The position numbers and the translations under genes are program-made. The notes beneath the pieces were generated by a model. That model made no database searches, was not told the DNA's origin, and saw nothing but the letters and a program-made list of their open reading frames with translations. Below are positions 15,075 through 23,819 of a stretch of DNA of 24,349 bases, one piece after another. Positions within the stretch are counted from its first letter, which is position 1. Every line of letters starts with the position of its first letter. The DNA is from Bacteroidales bacterium. Lineage in GTDB: Bacteria > Bacteroidota > Bacteroidia > Bacteroidales > UBA932. The stretch lies in the NCBI GenBank assembly GCA_024689525.1, contig JAILDI010000079.1:1-24349 (forward strand). The letters run 5' to 3'.

Positions 15075-15887
15075 ATGGTAATACTTAGCGACATTAAACA
15101 GCAGCAGGCAATACTGCTTGAAATCCTGAAGCATCTGGACAAGTTCTGCCGGGAGAACAATCTCAACTATGCGCTTGCCGGCGGCAGCATGCTGGGGGCG
15201 GTGCGCCACAAGGGCTTCATCCCATGGGACGATGATGCCGACGTCATCATGCCCCGTCCGGACTATGAACGTTTACTTACAATCTACAGGAACGACGGCC
15301 GATACAAACTCCTGTCCCATCTGGCGAATGAAGGGCACCGTTTTGTAAACTGCTATGCAAAACTGGAGGACAGCCATACAGAATGCACGGACCTCGGCCA
15401 CGTAGGCAAGAACTTCGGCCTTAACGTGGACATCTTCCCCCTGGACGGTGCTCCTGCATCCCCGGAAGAGCAGAAAGCAGTCATGAAGAAGATCACCCAT
15501 TACAAGCACCGCATATCCCTAAGGCAGAAACCCCTTTCGAGCCTCTTCAAAAAGCATCAGGGAGCGCCTCTGGCCATGATTCAGGCACATTGTTTCAGCC
15601 TCGGGCACTGGATGGAGAAGTGTGACAGCCTTGTTCGCCAGCATGACTTTGACACCAGCGAGTATATAGGAAACATGTGTGGAGTGTATGGAGCACGCGA
15701 AGTGTTTCCCGCCCGTATCTTCAAGGAATACGCGGAATACGAATTCGAAGATACGCGCCTGATGGGTGTAAAAGACTATGACTTTTATCTGAAGGGGCTG
15801 TACAGGAACTACATGCAACTTCCCCCGGAGAAAGACCGCCACGGCGGCCATCATCTCCAGGTCACTCTGGAAGAACCAGAATCATAG
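15075..15887 (+). CDS. LicD-family phosphotransferase (nucleotidyltransferase fold)
   Basis: A 270-aa cytoplasmic protein of the LicD family, which transfers phosphocholine or related phospho-groups onto cell-surface glycans. Start ATG 15075 is chosen because the consensus -7 box is just upstream and the extra 31 residues from ATG 14982 are a translation of AT-rich promoter DNA. Diagnostic sequence is YALAGGSMLGAVRHKGFIPW (32-51) followed by DDDADVIMPRPDYERLL: the Gly-Ser pair and Asp52/54/56 form the nucleotidyltransferase-type active site. Donor and acceptor cannot be read from sequence. It converges on the GT2 gene, and the bases TCATAG (15882-15887) hold the stop codons of both. Confidence 0.85.
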   Translation: MVILSDIKQQQAILLEILKHLDKFCRENNLNYALAGGSMLGAVRHKGFIPWDDDADVIMPRPDYERLLTIYRNDGRYKLLSHLANEGHRFVNCYAKLEDSHTECTDLGHVGKNFGLNVDIFPLDGAPASPEEQKAVMKKITHYKHRISLRQKPLSSLFKKHQGAPLAMIQAHCFSLGHWMEKCDSLVRQHDFDTSEYIGNMCGVYGAREVFPARIFKEYAEYEFEDTRLMGVKDYDFYLKGLYRNYMQLPPEKDRHGGHHLQVTLEEPES

Positions 15888-16706
15888 GAAAGGATACTCC
15901 TTGTAAACCGAACGGTCGTAAACGAGCGCCCACCAGCGTGCCTTCGCAAGCAGGCTGCGGTGGAAATGCCGCATAGGAGATGTCTCCAGCGAATCCTTGT
16001 AAAAAGAATAAAGGTCCAGCAGGTTGCGCAGCGACTGCCGGCGCCGGCTTACCCTGGACTTTTTCATCATCGCCCCGGAATTGTCGCATCTGTAGTGATA
16101 AATCGGCTCCGGAAGCAGTTCCACACTCCCGGCCCTGTCCAGCAGCTGCACCGCCTGAACCATGTCCTCATGAATGCCGTAGAGGGGAAAGAATATTTCG
16201 GGCCGATACAGGCTGCGCCTCCAAAGCTTCAGCCACAGCGCAGAGTGTGCCTTGTGCTTGAAAATGGCCGATGCAAACGCCTGCGGCGACTTATACCGCG
16301 CATCGGTAATAACCCGCCTGCGTCCTCCGCCGAACTCTTTCCAGGCATAGAAATAAACCACATCGGCACCGGAACCAACAGCAGCAGCCACCATCTTCTC
16401 CACCGCATCGGACTCCAGCCAGTCGTCGGAATCCACGTTCAGCACATATTCCCCGCTGCAATACTGAAGCCCTGTCTTACGGGCCTGTGGCAGGCCGCCG
16501 TTGGGCTTGTCCACAATCTGGACTTTTCTGCCGGGATAGCGGGCGATAACCGAAGACAGAACCTCTCTGGAGCCATCCGGAGTTCCGTCGTTCACAAAGA
16601 CGAATTCAATGTCGGGATAAGTCTGGCTCAGCAGCGATTCCGCGCACTGCCCGATATACGCCTCAACATTGTAGAAAGGCACGACTATGGATACCAGGGG
16701 CGTCAC
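15882..16706 (-). CDS. Family 2 glycosyltransferase
   Basis: A 274-aa GT-A glycosyltransferase for surface polysaccharide. The domain begins at once: TPLVSIVVPFYNVEAYIGQC, FVFVNDGTPDGS (nucleotide-binding), NGGLPQARKTGLQYCSGEYV and the metal-binding DSDDW (about 92-96). I set the start at GTG 16706, which overlaps the Stealth stop as GTGA. The open frame reaches 16811 but those residues are an out-of-frame reading of the Stealth gene. Sugar donor and acceptor are unknown. There are no membrane segments. Last gene of the uvrA-Stealth-GT2 series. Confidence 0.85.
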   Translation of the reverse strand: MTPLVSIVVPFYNVEAYIGQCAESLLSQTYPDIEFVFVNDGTPDGSREVLSSVIARYPGRKVQIVDKPNGGLPQARKTGLQYCSGEYVLNVDSDDWLESDAVEKMVAAAVGSGADVVYFYAWKEFGGGRRRVITDARYKSPQAFASAIFKHKAHSALWLKLWRRSLYRPEIFFPLYGIHEDMVQAVQLLDRAGSVELLPEPIYHYRCDNSGAMMKKSRVSRRRQSLRNLLDLYSFYKDSLETSPMRHFHRSLLAKARWWALVYDRSVYKEYPFL

Positions 16707-17581
16707 AGTTCGTAACTGCACTTGGTGTTCAGCAGGAAGGCGAAACCGTCGATGAGACGCTCCTTGGAATACATATAACGCATCTTGGGCATATCCACGT
16801 CGTTGATGCACACGAAGTTGCGCCTGGGCTTCTGGAGATATTTCACAATATCGTCGGCCGATGTTATCGCCATCGAGAAATGCTGGTGTGAGATGCGCCT
16901 GGACACGGCTATATGCTTGAAATACATATAGTCCGAGAAGAAGTACTGGTTGAAGTTGCCGGGCTTGCGCACGGGCGACAGAGTGGCCAGAATATCGCTT
17001 TCACAGGCCTTGAAGGCATCTTCGCATGCGCTCTTCAGGAAGGGAGTCACCGAGTGCTGCGGCCTGTAGTACCAGGGCCTGACGGGCAGCCCGGCCGCCT
17101 TGCGGGCAAGATTGCAGGAATCCATGCACAGGCGGTTGAAATCGCTAACCCTGGCAATTTCCAGCACCATCTGCTTGGCAGGCTTGCCGCCGGGGAACAG
17201 ATCCTGCTCCTTGACGTCGCGGACCGGGAATACGTCATCGTTCATGTACACGTATTTCTCTCCCAGGCCCGGAATACGGTGGAGGAACATCTCTATCATC
17301 GATGCGTTGAACGTGGGCAGATACTGCTCGGGAATGAATTCCCTGTGGTAAACGACTTTCACTTTATCCCTGTTCAGCCACTCCGGAACCTGGCTTTCCC
17401 GTGAGACCACAAGGAATACCCTGTCGATGAACGGCATGAACGCCTCGATTCCGCGGAACAGATAGGGTAGCGTACCCCAGTCACGGAAACGCTTCACCAG
17501 CATAGGTTCGCCGGCAAATTGCTCATAGTCCTGTTTCCACAGCGGATCGTCTCCGTTTACGTATGTTATAACTGCATCCAT
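16703..17581 (-). CDS. Stealth-family hexose-1-phosphate transferase
   Basis: A 292-aa Stealth protein. This family, which includes capsule enzymes such as SacB of Neisseria meningitidis and relatives of the eukaryotic GlcNAc-phosphotransferase, forms sugar-phosphodiester links in surface glycans. Conserved region 1 is [14 protein letters not shown] (2-15). CR2 is RDWGTLPYLFRGIEAFMPFI then DRVFLVVSRESQVPEWL. CR3 holds YVYMNDDVFP (about 111-120). The later His-rich part (RISHQHFSMAI) fits CR4. ATG 17581 lies inside the 3' end of uvrA (16-bp overlap), and its stop overlaps the GT2 start by four bases. So it is expressed with a DNA-repair gene, perhaps merely by position. Confidence 0.85.
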   Translation of the reverse strand: MDAVITYVNGDDPLWKQDYEQFAGEPMLVKRFRDWGTLPYLFRGIEAFMPFIDRVFLVVSRESQVPEWLNRDKVKVVYHREFIPEQYLPTFNASMIEMFLHRIPGLGEKYVYMNDDVFPVRDVKEQDLFPGGKPAKQMVLEIARVSDFNRLCMDSCNLARKAAGLPVRPWYYRPQHSVTPFLKSACEDAFKACESDILATLSPVRKPGNFNQYFFSDYMYFKHIAVSRRISHQHFSMAITSADDIVKYLQKPRRNFVCINDVDMPKMRYMYSKERLIDGFAFLLNTKCSYEL

Positions 17582-20400
17582 TGTTTCAAATAATTGGCAG
17601 TAAATGTATTAGCTTTCGTTATCAAATCTTCCGGGCGGCCTTCGAAAACCACTTCCCCTCCCCTGTCGCCGGCATCCGGTCCCAGGTCCACAACCCAGTC
17701 CGAGCTGCGGATCACATCCAGGTTGTGCTCCACCACAATCACCGAGTGGCCGCCGGCTATCAGGGCGTCGAACGCCTTGAGCAGCTTTTCCACATCGTAG
17801 AAATGAAGGCCTGTGGTGGGCTCGTCAAATATGAACAGTATGTGCTCCTTCTTAGAGCCGCTCTTTGCCATCGACAGGAAATAGGCCAGCTTGATCCTCT
17901 GGCTTTCCCCGCCGGAGAGGGTGCTGGAGCTCTGCCCCAGCTTGATGTATCCCAGGCCCACGTCGACCAGCGGCTTAAGGGCCACGGCAATGCCTTTGGC
18001 CAGCTCCTCCTTCTGGGCGCCGAAGAACTCGATGGCTTCATCGACACTCATCGACAGGATGTCGTCCACGTTCTTCCCCTGGTAGCGCACCTCCAGGATG
18101 TCCGGCTTGAAACGCCTGCCGCCGCAGGAGGAGCATACCATGGTTACGTCGGCCATAAACTGCATCCCGATCTTTACATAGCCGTCGCCCTGGCATTCCG
18201 GGCAGCGGCCGCCCTCCTGGTTGAAGGAGAAGTACGAGGGGGTGAAGCCGTTTATCTTGGCGAACTGCTGTTCCGCCAAAAGTTTTCGTATGTCGTCGTA
18301 TATCTTGAGGTAGGTTACCGCATTGGAGCGGGAACTCTTGCCGATTGGATTCTGGTCCACGTATTCCACGCGGGTGATCCTGTCCAGGTTGCCGCCAAGG
18401 CCGCGGAAGGTGCCGGGAAGGTCCCCCGTTTCGTTGAGCCTGCGATGCAGCGCGGGGTACAGGATATCGCCCACCAGGGAGGATTTGCCGCTTCCGCTAA
18501 CGCCGGTAACAGCCGTTACCACATTCAGCGGGAAGGTTACATCCACGTCCTTGAGGTTGTTCTGCATAGCTCCCTGAACTGTGATGCTGTACTGCCAGGG
18601 ATGCTTCTCGCGGACATATTGTTTGCGCTCGCCGCTCAGGTACTGAAGCGTGAGCGACTGAGTGAACTGCTTCTTCGTATACTTGGGATAAGTGCCCTGG
18701 AAGACAACCTCTCCGCCATTCTTCCCGGCTTTGGGACCAAGGTCGATGAGGCAGTCCGCCGCCCGGATTATCTCCGGATCGTGCTCCACAACCACCACAG
18801 TATTGCCGATGTCCCGCAGGCGCCGCAGCACGGCGATGAGCCTGTCCGTATCCCTGGGATGAAGGCCGATGGAAGGTTCGTCCAGAATGTACATCGACCC
18901 CACCAGCGAGCTTCCAAGCGCAGTTACCAGGTTCACCCTCTGGCTTTCCCCTCCGGAGAGCGTGTTCATCGCGCGGGACAGGGTAAGATAGCCCAGCCCC
19001 ACATCCTGGATGCACTGCAGCCTGTACACGATTTCGTCGATGGCCTTCCCCGCAATCTCCCTTTCCTGCTCAGTGAGTTTAACTTCGCGGAAGAATACAA
19101 GCAGTTCCTCAACCGTCATGGAAAGAAGGTCGTGAATTGTCTTGCCTCCTATCTTCACCCACAGGGCCTCCTTGCGCAGGCGGCTGCCGCCACATTCGTG
19201 GCACACCGTGCGGCCGCTGTAGCGGTTGAGCATGTATTTGTACTGTATCTTGTAGCGGTTGCTCTGCACCCAGTCGAAGAACTCGTTTATGCCGCAAATC
19301 TGGCTTTCGTCCTCATAGGACGTGGCCCTGGTTTCCCAAAGGGTGCGTTTCTGCTCCGGGGTGAGCTTGCAATAGGGCTCGAAGATGGGGATGCCGTACT
19401 TCTGGGAATTCTTCACCACCAGGTCCTTGAACCAGCTCATCTTGTCTCCCCTCCAGCAGGCGATTGCGCCGTCGTAGATGCTCTTTGTCTTGTCCGGCAC
19501 CACAAGGTCTTCACTTATGCCGATGATCTTCCCCAGCCCCCCGCATACGGGGCAGGCCCCGAGCGGGCTGTTGAAGCTGAAAAGATATTCGTCCGGCTCC
19601 CGGAACGTGATTCCGTCCCTCTCAAAACGGCTGCAGAAGCGCTTCAGCACCCCATCGGCCCATATAGCCATGTCGCCGTTTCCCTTGAGGAAAGCCTGTT
19701 TTGCCGATGCGTCCAGCCTGGTGCGCAGCTCTTCCGTGAGTTCATCCACCTTGGCCCTGTCCACCAGCAGCCAAAGCCCCTCCGGATACTTCCCGTCCAT
19801 CTTCAGCACATCCTCCATCCTCACCACGCTGCCGTCATTCACGTTGAACAGCCTGCTGTATCCCTCCTCCTTGAGCGACAGCATCAGCTCCACCTTATCG
19901 TCCCTCGTATCCCACTTCAGATCTGCGAGGATGTACAGTCCCTTGTCATTTCGAGCGAGCGTAGCGAGTCGAGAAATCTCATCCATCACGTCGCGGACGC
20001 TGTGCTTCCTCACCTCCTCCCCGCTCACGGGCGAATACGTACGGCCTATTCTGGCAAACAGGATGCGCAGATAATCGTATATCTCGGTAGTAGTAGCAAC
20101 CGTGGAGCGCGGATTCTTCACGTTCACCTTCTGCTCAATGGCGATAGCGGGCGGAATGCCCTCTATCCCCTCCACATCCGGCTTGGACATCCTGCCCAGA
20201 AACTGCCTGGCATAGGAGGAAAGGCTCTCCGCAAACCGGCGCTGGCCCTCCGCAAACAGCGTATCAAACGCCAGCGACGACTTCCCGCTTCCGGAAATCC
20301 CCGTAATCACCACAAATTTACCGCGTGGAATCTCCACGGTAATGTCCTTCAGGTTGTTAACCTTTGCGTGACGTATAACGATATTTCCTTCCATAGGCAT
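17566..20400 (-). CDS. uvrA: Excinuclease ABC subunit A, with an in-frame repeat insertion
   Basis: 944 aa, the damage-sensing ATPase of nucleotide excision repair. Two ABC modules are intact: Walker [21 protein letters not shown] and [17 protein letters not shown], signatures [10 protein letters not shown] and [10 protein letters not shown], Walker [14 protein letters not shown] and [13 protein letters not shown]. Zinc-module cysteines are seen in CPVCGG, CHECGG, CPECQG and CSSCGG. Residues about 141-153 ([12 protein letters not shown]) are encoded by a dispersed palindromic repeat at a spot where homologues have a short loop. I prefer ATG 20400 (MPMEGN). The frame extends to a TTG at 20409 that lies within the -7 box, and MEGNIV at 20394 is also possible. 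The 3' end overlaps the Stealth gene. Confidence 0.95.
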   Translation of the reverse strand: MPMEGNIVIRHAKVNNLKDITVEIPRGKFVVITGISGSGKSSLAFDTLFAEGQRRFAESLSSYARQFLGRMSKPDVEGIEGIPPAIAIEQKVNVKNPRSTVATTTEIYDYLRILFARIGRTYSPVSGEEVRKHSVRDVMDEISRLATLARNDKGLYILADLKWDTRDDKVELMLSLKEEGYSRLFNVNDGSVVRMEDVLKMDGKYPEGLWLLVDRAKVDELTEELRTRLDASAKQAFLKGNGDMAIWADGVLKRFCSRFERDGITFREPDEYLFSFNSPLGACPVCGGLGKIIGISEDLVVPDKTKSIYDGAIACWRGDKMSWFKDLVVKNSQKYGIPIFEPYCKLTPEQKRTLWETRATSYEDESQICGINEFFDWVQSNRYKIQYKYMLNRYSGRTVCHECGGSRLRKEALWVKIGGKTIHDLLSMTVEELLVFFREVKLTEQEREIAGKAIDEIVYRLQCIQDVGLGYLTLSRAMNTLSGGESQRVNLVTALGSSLVGSMYILDEPSIGLHPRDTDRLIAVLRRLRDIGNTVVVVEHDPEIIRAADCLIDLGPKAGKNGGEVVFQGTYPKYTKKQFTQSLTLQYLSGERKQYVREKHPWQYSITVQGAMQNNLKDVDVTFPLNVVTAVTGVSGSGKSSLVGDILYPALHRRLNETGDLPGTFRGLGGNLDRITRVEYVDQNPIGKSSRSNAVTYLKIYDDIRKLLAEQQFAKINGFTPSYFSFNQEGGRCPECQGDGYVKIGMQFMADVTMVCSSCGGRRFKPDILEVRYQGKNVDDILSMSVDEAIEFFGAQKEELAKGIAVALKPLVDVGLGYIKLGQSSSTLSGGESQRIKLAYFLSMAKSGSKKEHILFIFDEPTTGLHFYDVEKLLKAFDALIAGGHSVIVVEHNLDVIRSSDWVVDLGPDAGDRGGEVVFEGRPEDLITKANTFTANYLKQWMQL
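19943..19980 (-). repeat. REP-like dispersed repeat inside uvrA
   Basis: A palindromic repeat: TCATTTCGAGCGAGCG followed by TAGCGAGTCGAGAAATCTC (ATTTC/GAAAT and CGAGCGAGC/TAGCGAGTCG arms). It is related to the copy at 10345-10374 (both have TCATT.CGAGCGA and TCGAG.AATCT). It is 36-38 bp long and keeps the uvrA frame open. Confidence 0.75.
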
Positions 20401-20406
20401 ATTATG

Positions 20407-20414
20407 CAAATATA
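20407..20414 (-). promoter_or_regulatory. uvrA -7 box
   Basis: TATATTTG on the minus strand (20414-20407) is a consensus -7 element. Transcription would begin near 20400-20402, placing ATG 20400 at or next to the 5' end of the mRNA, so uvrA may be translated from a leaderless message. No -33 TTTG was found and no LexA-like box was recognised. Confidence 0.55.
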
Positions 20415-20508
20415 CTAAATTATAGCTATAATTAGTATAATCCCATTAAGAAATGCTTCCTTGTCTTCTAATGCCTCCTTAAGAATGAAGTTTTTTTCAC
20501 TTTTAAGT

Positions 20509-20538
20509 TTTGACCGATCCGAACTTTTTGTATATTTG
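20509..20538 (+). promoter_or_regulatory. Promoter of the DpnII-type operon, with an internal GATC site
   Basis: TTTG (20509-20512) and TATATTTG (20531-20538) are 18 bp apart. Between them is GATC (20516-20519), the expected target of the methylases and nuclease encoded just downstream. Transcription should start near 20545. Confidence 0.65.
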
Positions 20539-20545
20539 TAGAAAT

Positions 20546-20560
20546 ATGAAGTTCATATGA
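20546..20560 (+). other. Four-codon upstream reading frame (MKFI)
   Basis: ATG AAG TTC ATA TGA begins at the predicted transcript 5' end, and its stop overlaps the methylase start as ATGA (20557-20560). It could couple leaderless initiation to translation of the methylase, or it could be chance. Confidence 0.35.
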
Positions 20561-21468
20561 AACTGTTTGAAGAAAAGACACAAGCTCGGCCATTCATCAA
20601 ATGGGTTGGAGGGAAGACACAACTGCTGGATGAGGTTCGCAAATCGCTTCCTCGCGATTTCGCATCCCGTCAGCACGTTACGTATGTCGAGCCATTTGTT
20701 GGTGGAGGAGCTGTGATGTTCTGGATTCTTCAGACATATCCCAACATTGAGAGGGCTGTCATCAACGACATAAACGAAGAATTAATTTGTACCTACAGAG
20801 TCATCAAAGAGAATGTCGATGAACTAATTGCCGAACTGTCTCGAATACAGGCCGAATACATCCCAAAGTCTGCCGATAAGCGCAAAGACTTTTTTATGGA
20901 GAAAAGAGCCCGTTTTAACACGAAACTGACTTCTCCACTAGAAACGGCTGCGCTCTTCATCTTCCTTAATAGAACGTGTTTCAATGGCCTTTACAGGGTG
21001 AATTCAAAAGGCGAATTCAACGTACCTCACGGCAAATATTCAAATCCGCGCATCTGCGATGTGGATAATCTTCGTGCGTGTTCAGCTATTCTCCAAAAGG
21101 TCGAAATCCTTTGCGGTGACTTTGCCGAAACTGGCCGCTTCGCAAGTCCTGATACATTGTTTTACTTTGATCCACCGTACAAGCCCATCACTGAAACCTC
21201 CTCATTCACATCATATGCAAAGGATGGCTTCGATGACAGCGAGCAACTTCGGCTCAGGGACTTCTGTGACCAGATTAGCAAGGATAAGGCCCTCTTCATA
21301 GCCAGCAACTCTGACCCAAAGGATGTCAATCCCAAAGAGAATTTCTTCGATACCATATACCAACACTTCTTCATCAAGAGAGTATCCGCTGCCAGAATGA
21401 TAAACTCTGACGCATCCGGCCGTGGTGCCATTTCTGAATTGATGATTTCTAACGTAGTAAACGCGTAA
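20557..21468 (+). CDS. dpnM: DpnM-type DNA adenine methyltransferase (GATC)
   Basis: A 303-aa N6-adenine methylase of the Dam/D12 class. FIKWVGGKTQLL (13-24) is the SAM-binding motif I equivalent, YVEPFVGGGAVMFWIL (about 46-61) follows, and DPPYKP (in FYFDPPYKPI) is the catalytic motif IV. NRTCFNGLYRVNSKGEFNVP is the D12-class target-recognition region seen in Dam and DpnM. GATC specificity is inferred from the neighbouring DpnII-like nuclease. In such systems this enzyme protects duplex host DNA. It is first in a four-gene operon, two bases ahead of the nuclease gene. Its GC content appears lower than that of nqr or uvrA. Confidence 0.92.
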   Translation: MKLFEEKTQARPFIKWVGGKTQLLDEVRKSLPRDFASRQHVTYVEPFVGGGAVMFWILQTYPNIERAVINDINEELICTYRVIKENVDELIAELSRIQAEYIPKSADKRKDFFMEKRARFNTKLTSPLETAALFIFLNRTCFNGLYRVNSKGEFNVPHGKYSNPRICDVDNLRACSAILQKVEILCGDFAETGRFASPDTLFYFDPPYKPITETSSFTSYAKDGFDDSEQLRLRDFCDQISKDKALFIASNSDPKDVNPKENFFDTIYQHFFIKRVSAARMINSDASGRGAISELMISNVVNA

Positions 21469-21470
21469 GT

Positions 21471-22328
21471 ATGAGAGATTTTAGCACCTGGTTGGCGGGC
21501 TTCCGCTCCGCCATAGCTGGCTATAAGTATTACACTGACTTTGAAAAGATCTACAACAATGTAGGTTCCATCAAAGTTGAGCTAAACATTTTGAACACCT
21601 TGATTGGGTGCCATGACATTGAGAAGGAATTCGTGGCGCTATACAGTCGCTATCCTGAGATCCTGAAGTGCATCCCAATCCTGCTGGCCAAACGCGAGTC
21701 GGACATTCTCACAGTAGATTTTGACGGCGAGCACGTTTGGAGTTTCAAGCGAGCAAATTACCATATTGAGGAATACGTGATGTTTATGCGTGAAACAGGG
21801 TTGTTTGACCTTATGCAGCAGAAGCACATACACAACTTAGTTGACTACGTGACCGGCGTGGAAACCGGTTTAGATTCCAACGCCCGCAAGAACCGTGGTG
21901 GCCACGTTATGGAAGACCTGGTGGAAGGATATCTTGTCAAGGCCGGATTGGTTAAGGATAAAACCTACTTCAAAGAAATGTACATCCACGAGATAGAACA
22001 GAAATGGGGCATCGACCTGTCCTGCATCTCCAATGAGGGGGGCACCGAGAAGCGCTTCGATTTCGTCATTAAGCGCCCTAATATGATTTATGGCATAGAG
22101 ACCAACTTCTACGCCAGCGGTGGTTCCAAACTGAACGAGACTGCTCGCAGTTATAAAACCATCGCTCTGGAGACCAAGAACCATCCCAAATTCAAATTCG
22201 TGTGGATTACCGATGGCCACGGCTGGGGCTCTGCCCGGAACAATCTGAAAGAGACCTTCGACGTTCTGGACAATATGTACAATATTATGGACCTCGATGA
22301 AGGCGTGTTATCCACCAAACTAGTGTAA
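21471..22328 (+). CDS. dpnB: DpnII-type restriction endonuclease (GATC)
   Basis: 285 aa, closely resembling R.DpnII of Streptococcus pneumoniae as I remember it: YYTDFEKIYNNVGSIKVELN, LVDYVTGVETGLDSNARKNR, EKRFDFVIKRPN, IETNFYASGGSKLNETARSY and FVWITDGHGW all have direct counterparts. Residues 195-230 contain the Asp ... Glu-x-Asn arrangement at the PD-(D/E)XK position, so the final Lys of the classical motif is replaced, as in DpnII itself. It cuts unmethylated GATC in duplex DNA. It sits between the two methylase genes with the unknown 174-aa gene, and ends one base before that gene's ATG. Confidence 0.93.
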   Translation: MRDFSTWLAGFRSAIAGYKYYTDFEKIYNNVGSIKVELNILNTLIGCHDIEKEFVALYSRYPEILKCIPILLAKRESDILTVDFDGEHVWSFKRANYHIEEYVMFMRETGLFDLMQQKHIHNLVDYVTGVETGLDSNARKNRGGHVMEDLVEGYLVKAGLVKDKTYFKEMYIHEIEQKWGIDLSCISNEGGTEKRFDFVIKRPNMIYGIETNFYASGGSKLNETARSYKTIALETKNHPKFKFVWITDGHGWGSARNNLKETFDVLDNMYNIMDLDEGVLSTKLV

Positions 22329-22329
22329 T

Positions 22330-22854
22330 ATGGTTAAGAATAAATACGTTCATTCTATTGAACTTAAGAAAGTTCAGATTCGAAATACCGATCGTGAGAG
22401 TTTTGCTAATGCGATCATCGAATTACCCTATCGTGGGTATGAGGTTGAAGATATTTCTGACGGCCGCAAAATCGTGGTGACCAAACCTGGTGGAAAAAGA
22501 AGTTTTGGGCGTATAAGCAAGGAAGATATTCTCGTATTTATTTATACGCCTGATACTCAAGACCTTTGGCAAATTTCACATAATCAGATATTGGAAGATT
22601 TATATGACAAGTCTGTTGAGAATGCTAAAGAGACAAAGCATTTGATTGATGTATTTGAATTAGTCCTAAATGGGACAGACCCTGAGGATCTTAAAGACGA
22701 AATAGCATCATTCAAGTTTAGCAGTGGAGAACTCCCCGAGGCTTTAATTAAAGCATACAAATGGATTTGGGGCCAAGAAGATGTGAATTATAAGAATGGC
22801 GAAGGCCGGATGTTGTCCTGGGGTGCCATTGCAGAATTGAGAGACAGTCTATGA
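22330..22854 (+). CDS. Unrecognised 174-aa protein embedded in the DpnII-type operon
   Basis: I do not recognise a family. The protein is soluble, without signal or membrane segments. It has three visible parts: an N-terminal charged region with a Lys/Arg/Gly patch (RKIVVTKPGGKRSFGRISKE, about 46-65), a middle that is probably alpha/beta (DILVFIYTPDTQDLWQISHN, then LYDKSVENAKETKHLIDVFE), and a C-terminal aromatic segment (ALIKAYKWIWGQEDVNYKNG, EGRMLSWGAIAEL). It is tightly built into the operon: ATG one base after the nuclease stop, and its own TGA overlapping the next methylase as ATGA. It is the most AT-rich gene in the window, so it may have a separate origin. The basic patch could bind nucleic acid (weak inference). 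Possible roles are controller, specificity aid or antagonist of the nuclease. Confidence 0.8.
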   Translation: MVKNKYVHSIELKKVQIRNTDRESFANAIIELPYRGYEVEDISDGRKIVVTKPGGKRSFGRISKEDILVFIYTPDTQDLWQISHNQILEDLYDKSVENAKETKHLIDVFELVLNGTDPEDLKDEIASFKFSSGELPEALIKAYKWIWGQEDVNYKNGEGRMLSWGAIAELRDSL

Positions 22855-23732
22855 TTGAGCCCTTCTACAAGTCTCCGGACAAAAACTTCACTCTCCTACA
22901 GGGAGACTGTATCGAGCTTTTGAACTCATTCGATTTCAAGTTCGATATGGTTTTCGCGGATCCGCCGTATCATTTGTCAAACGGCGGTATCAGCATACAG
23001 AGCGGTGTCCCTGTATCCGTGAATAAGGGCAAATGGGATAAGTCCCAAGGCTTTGAGGAGGACTACATGTTTGACAAAACGTGGCTGGCCGCCTGTAGGG
23101 AGCATCTGAAATCCGATGGCACCATCTGGGTCAGTGGAACGTATCACAACATCTTCTCTGTGGCACGCTGTCTCTCGGAACTGGACTTCAAGATACTTAA
23201 CTGCATCACTTGGGTGAAGACCAATCCTCCTCCCAATCTTTCCTGTCGATATTTCACTTATTCGGCGGAGTATATCCTGTGGGCACGAAAGGAGCAGAAA
23301 GTGGCTCATTACTATAACTATGAACTAATGAAAGAAATCAATGGCGGCACTCAGATGCGAGATGTCTGGACATTGCCTGCCATTGCTCCGTGGGAGAAGT
23401 CGTGCGGCAAGCACCCAACCCAGAAGCCGCTGTGCGTCTTATCGAGAATTATTCAGGCTTCCACTAAACCAGGGGCCTGGATACTTGACCCTTTCACCGG
23501 AAGCAGCACCACCGGTATCGCCGCAAACCTTTTGGGGCGCCGTTTCCTCGGTATCGATCAGGAAGAAAAATTCCTCGAAATGAGCAAAGCCCGTCGCGAG
23601 GAACTTAACAGTATCAATCGTAGAGGAGAGGTCCTTGAGAAGTTGGAGAAACAAGCCAAACTCTTCCAAGATAGCGACATCCGTGTTCTTTGTGAGCCAG
23701 AATCCTATTACGGGCCAGAACTGCCTTTCTAA
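22851..23732 (+). CDS. dpnA: DpnA-type second DNA methyltransferase
   Basis: A 293-aa N6-adenine/N4-cytosine class methylase of circularly permuted (beta) order. The catalytic motif DPPYHLSNGG (about residues 37-46) comes first and the SAM-binding motif LDPFTGSSTTGIAANLLGRR (about 205-224) comes late, preceded by HPTQKPLCVLSRII. In the pneumococcal DpnII system the equivalent DpnA also methylates single-stranded DNA and protects incoming transforming DNA. That role here is inference. It overlaps the unknown gene by four bases. Gene order (M1, R, unknown, M2) differs from pneumococcus (M, A, B). It ends the operon: no standard terminator, though GGAAGG/CCTTCC (23740-23757) can pair. Confidence 0.92.
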   Translation: MIEPFYKSPDKNFTLLQGDCIELLNSFDFKFDMVFADPPYHLSNGGISIQSGVPVSVNKGKWDKSQGFEEDYMFDKTWLAACREHLKSDGTIWVSGTYHNIFSVARCLSELDFKILNCITWVKTNPPPNLSCRYFTYSAEYILWARKEQKVAHYYNYELMKEINGGTQMRDVWTLPAIAPWEKSCGKHPTQKPLCVLSRIIQASTKPGAWILDPFTGSSTTGIAANLLGRRFLGIDQEEKFLEMSKARREELNSINRRGEVLEKLEKQAKLFQDSDIRVLCEPESYYGPELPF

Positions 23733-23767
23733 GAAGAAAGGAAGGGAATAGCCTTCCACATCTTCCC

Positions 23768-23809
23768 AAAGAAGGAATGCAGTCACGCGACAATATACCT
23801 GGAAAAGCC
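23768..23809 (+). repeat. 42-bp direct repeat, copy 1
   Basis: This copy matches 23950-23991 at 36 of 42 positions by direct reading. It lies 36 bp after the dpnA stop. An ATG inside it (23777) opens a 25-codon frame to 23854 beginning MQSRDNIPGKALKRRE. I do not call this a gene. Confidence 0.75.
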
Positions 23810-23819
23810 CTAAAAAGAA

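Noticed and set aside
17581..20418. A 945-codon open frame on the plus strand opposite the whole of uvrA
   Set aside because: It lies fully antisense to an unmistakable uvrA, its product has no domain pattern, and long antisense frames are common opposite GC-rich genes with few rare codons.
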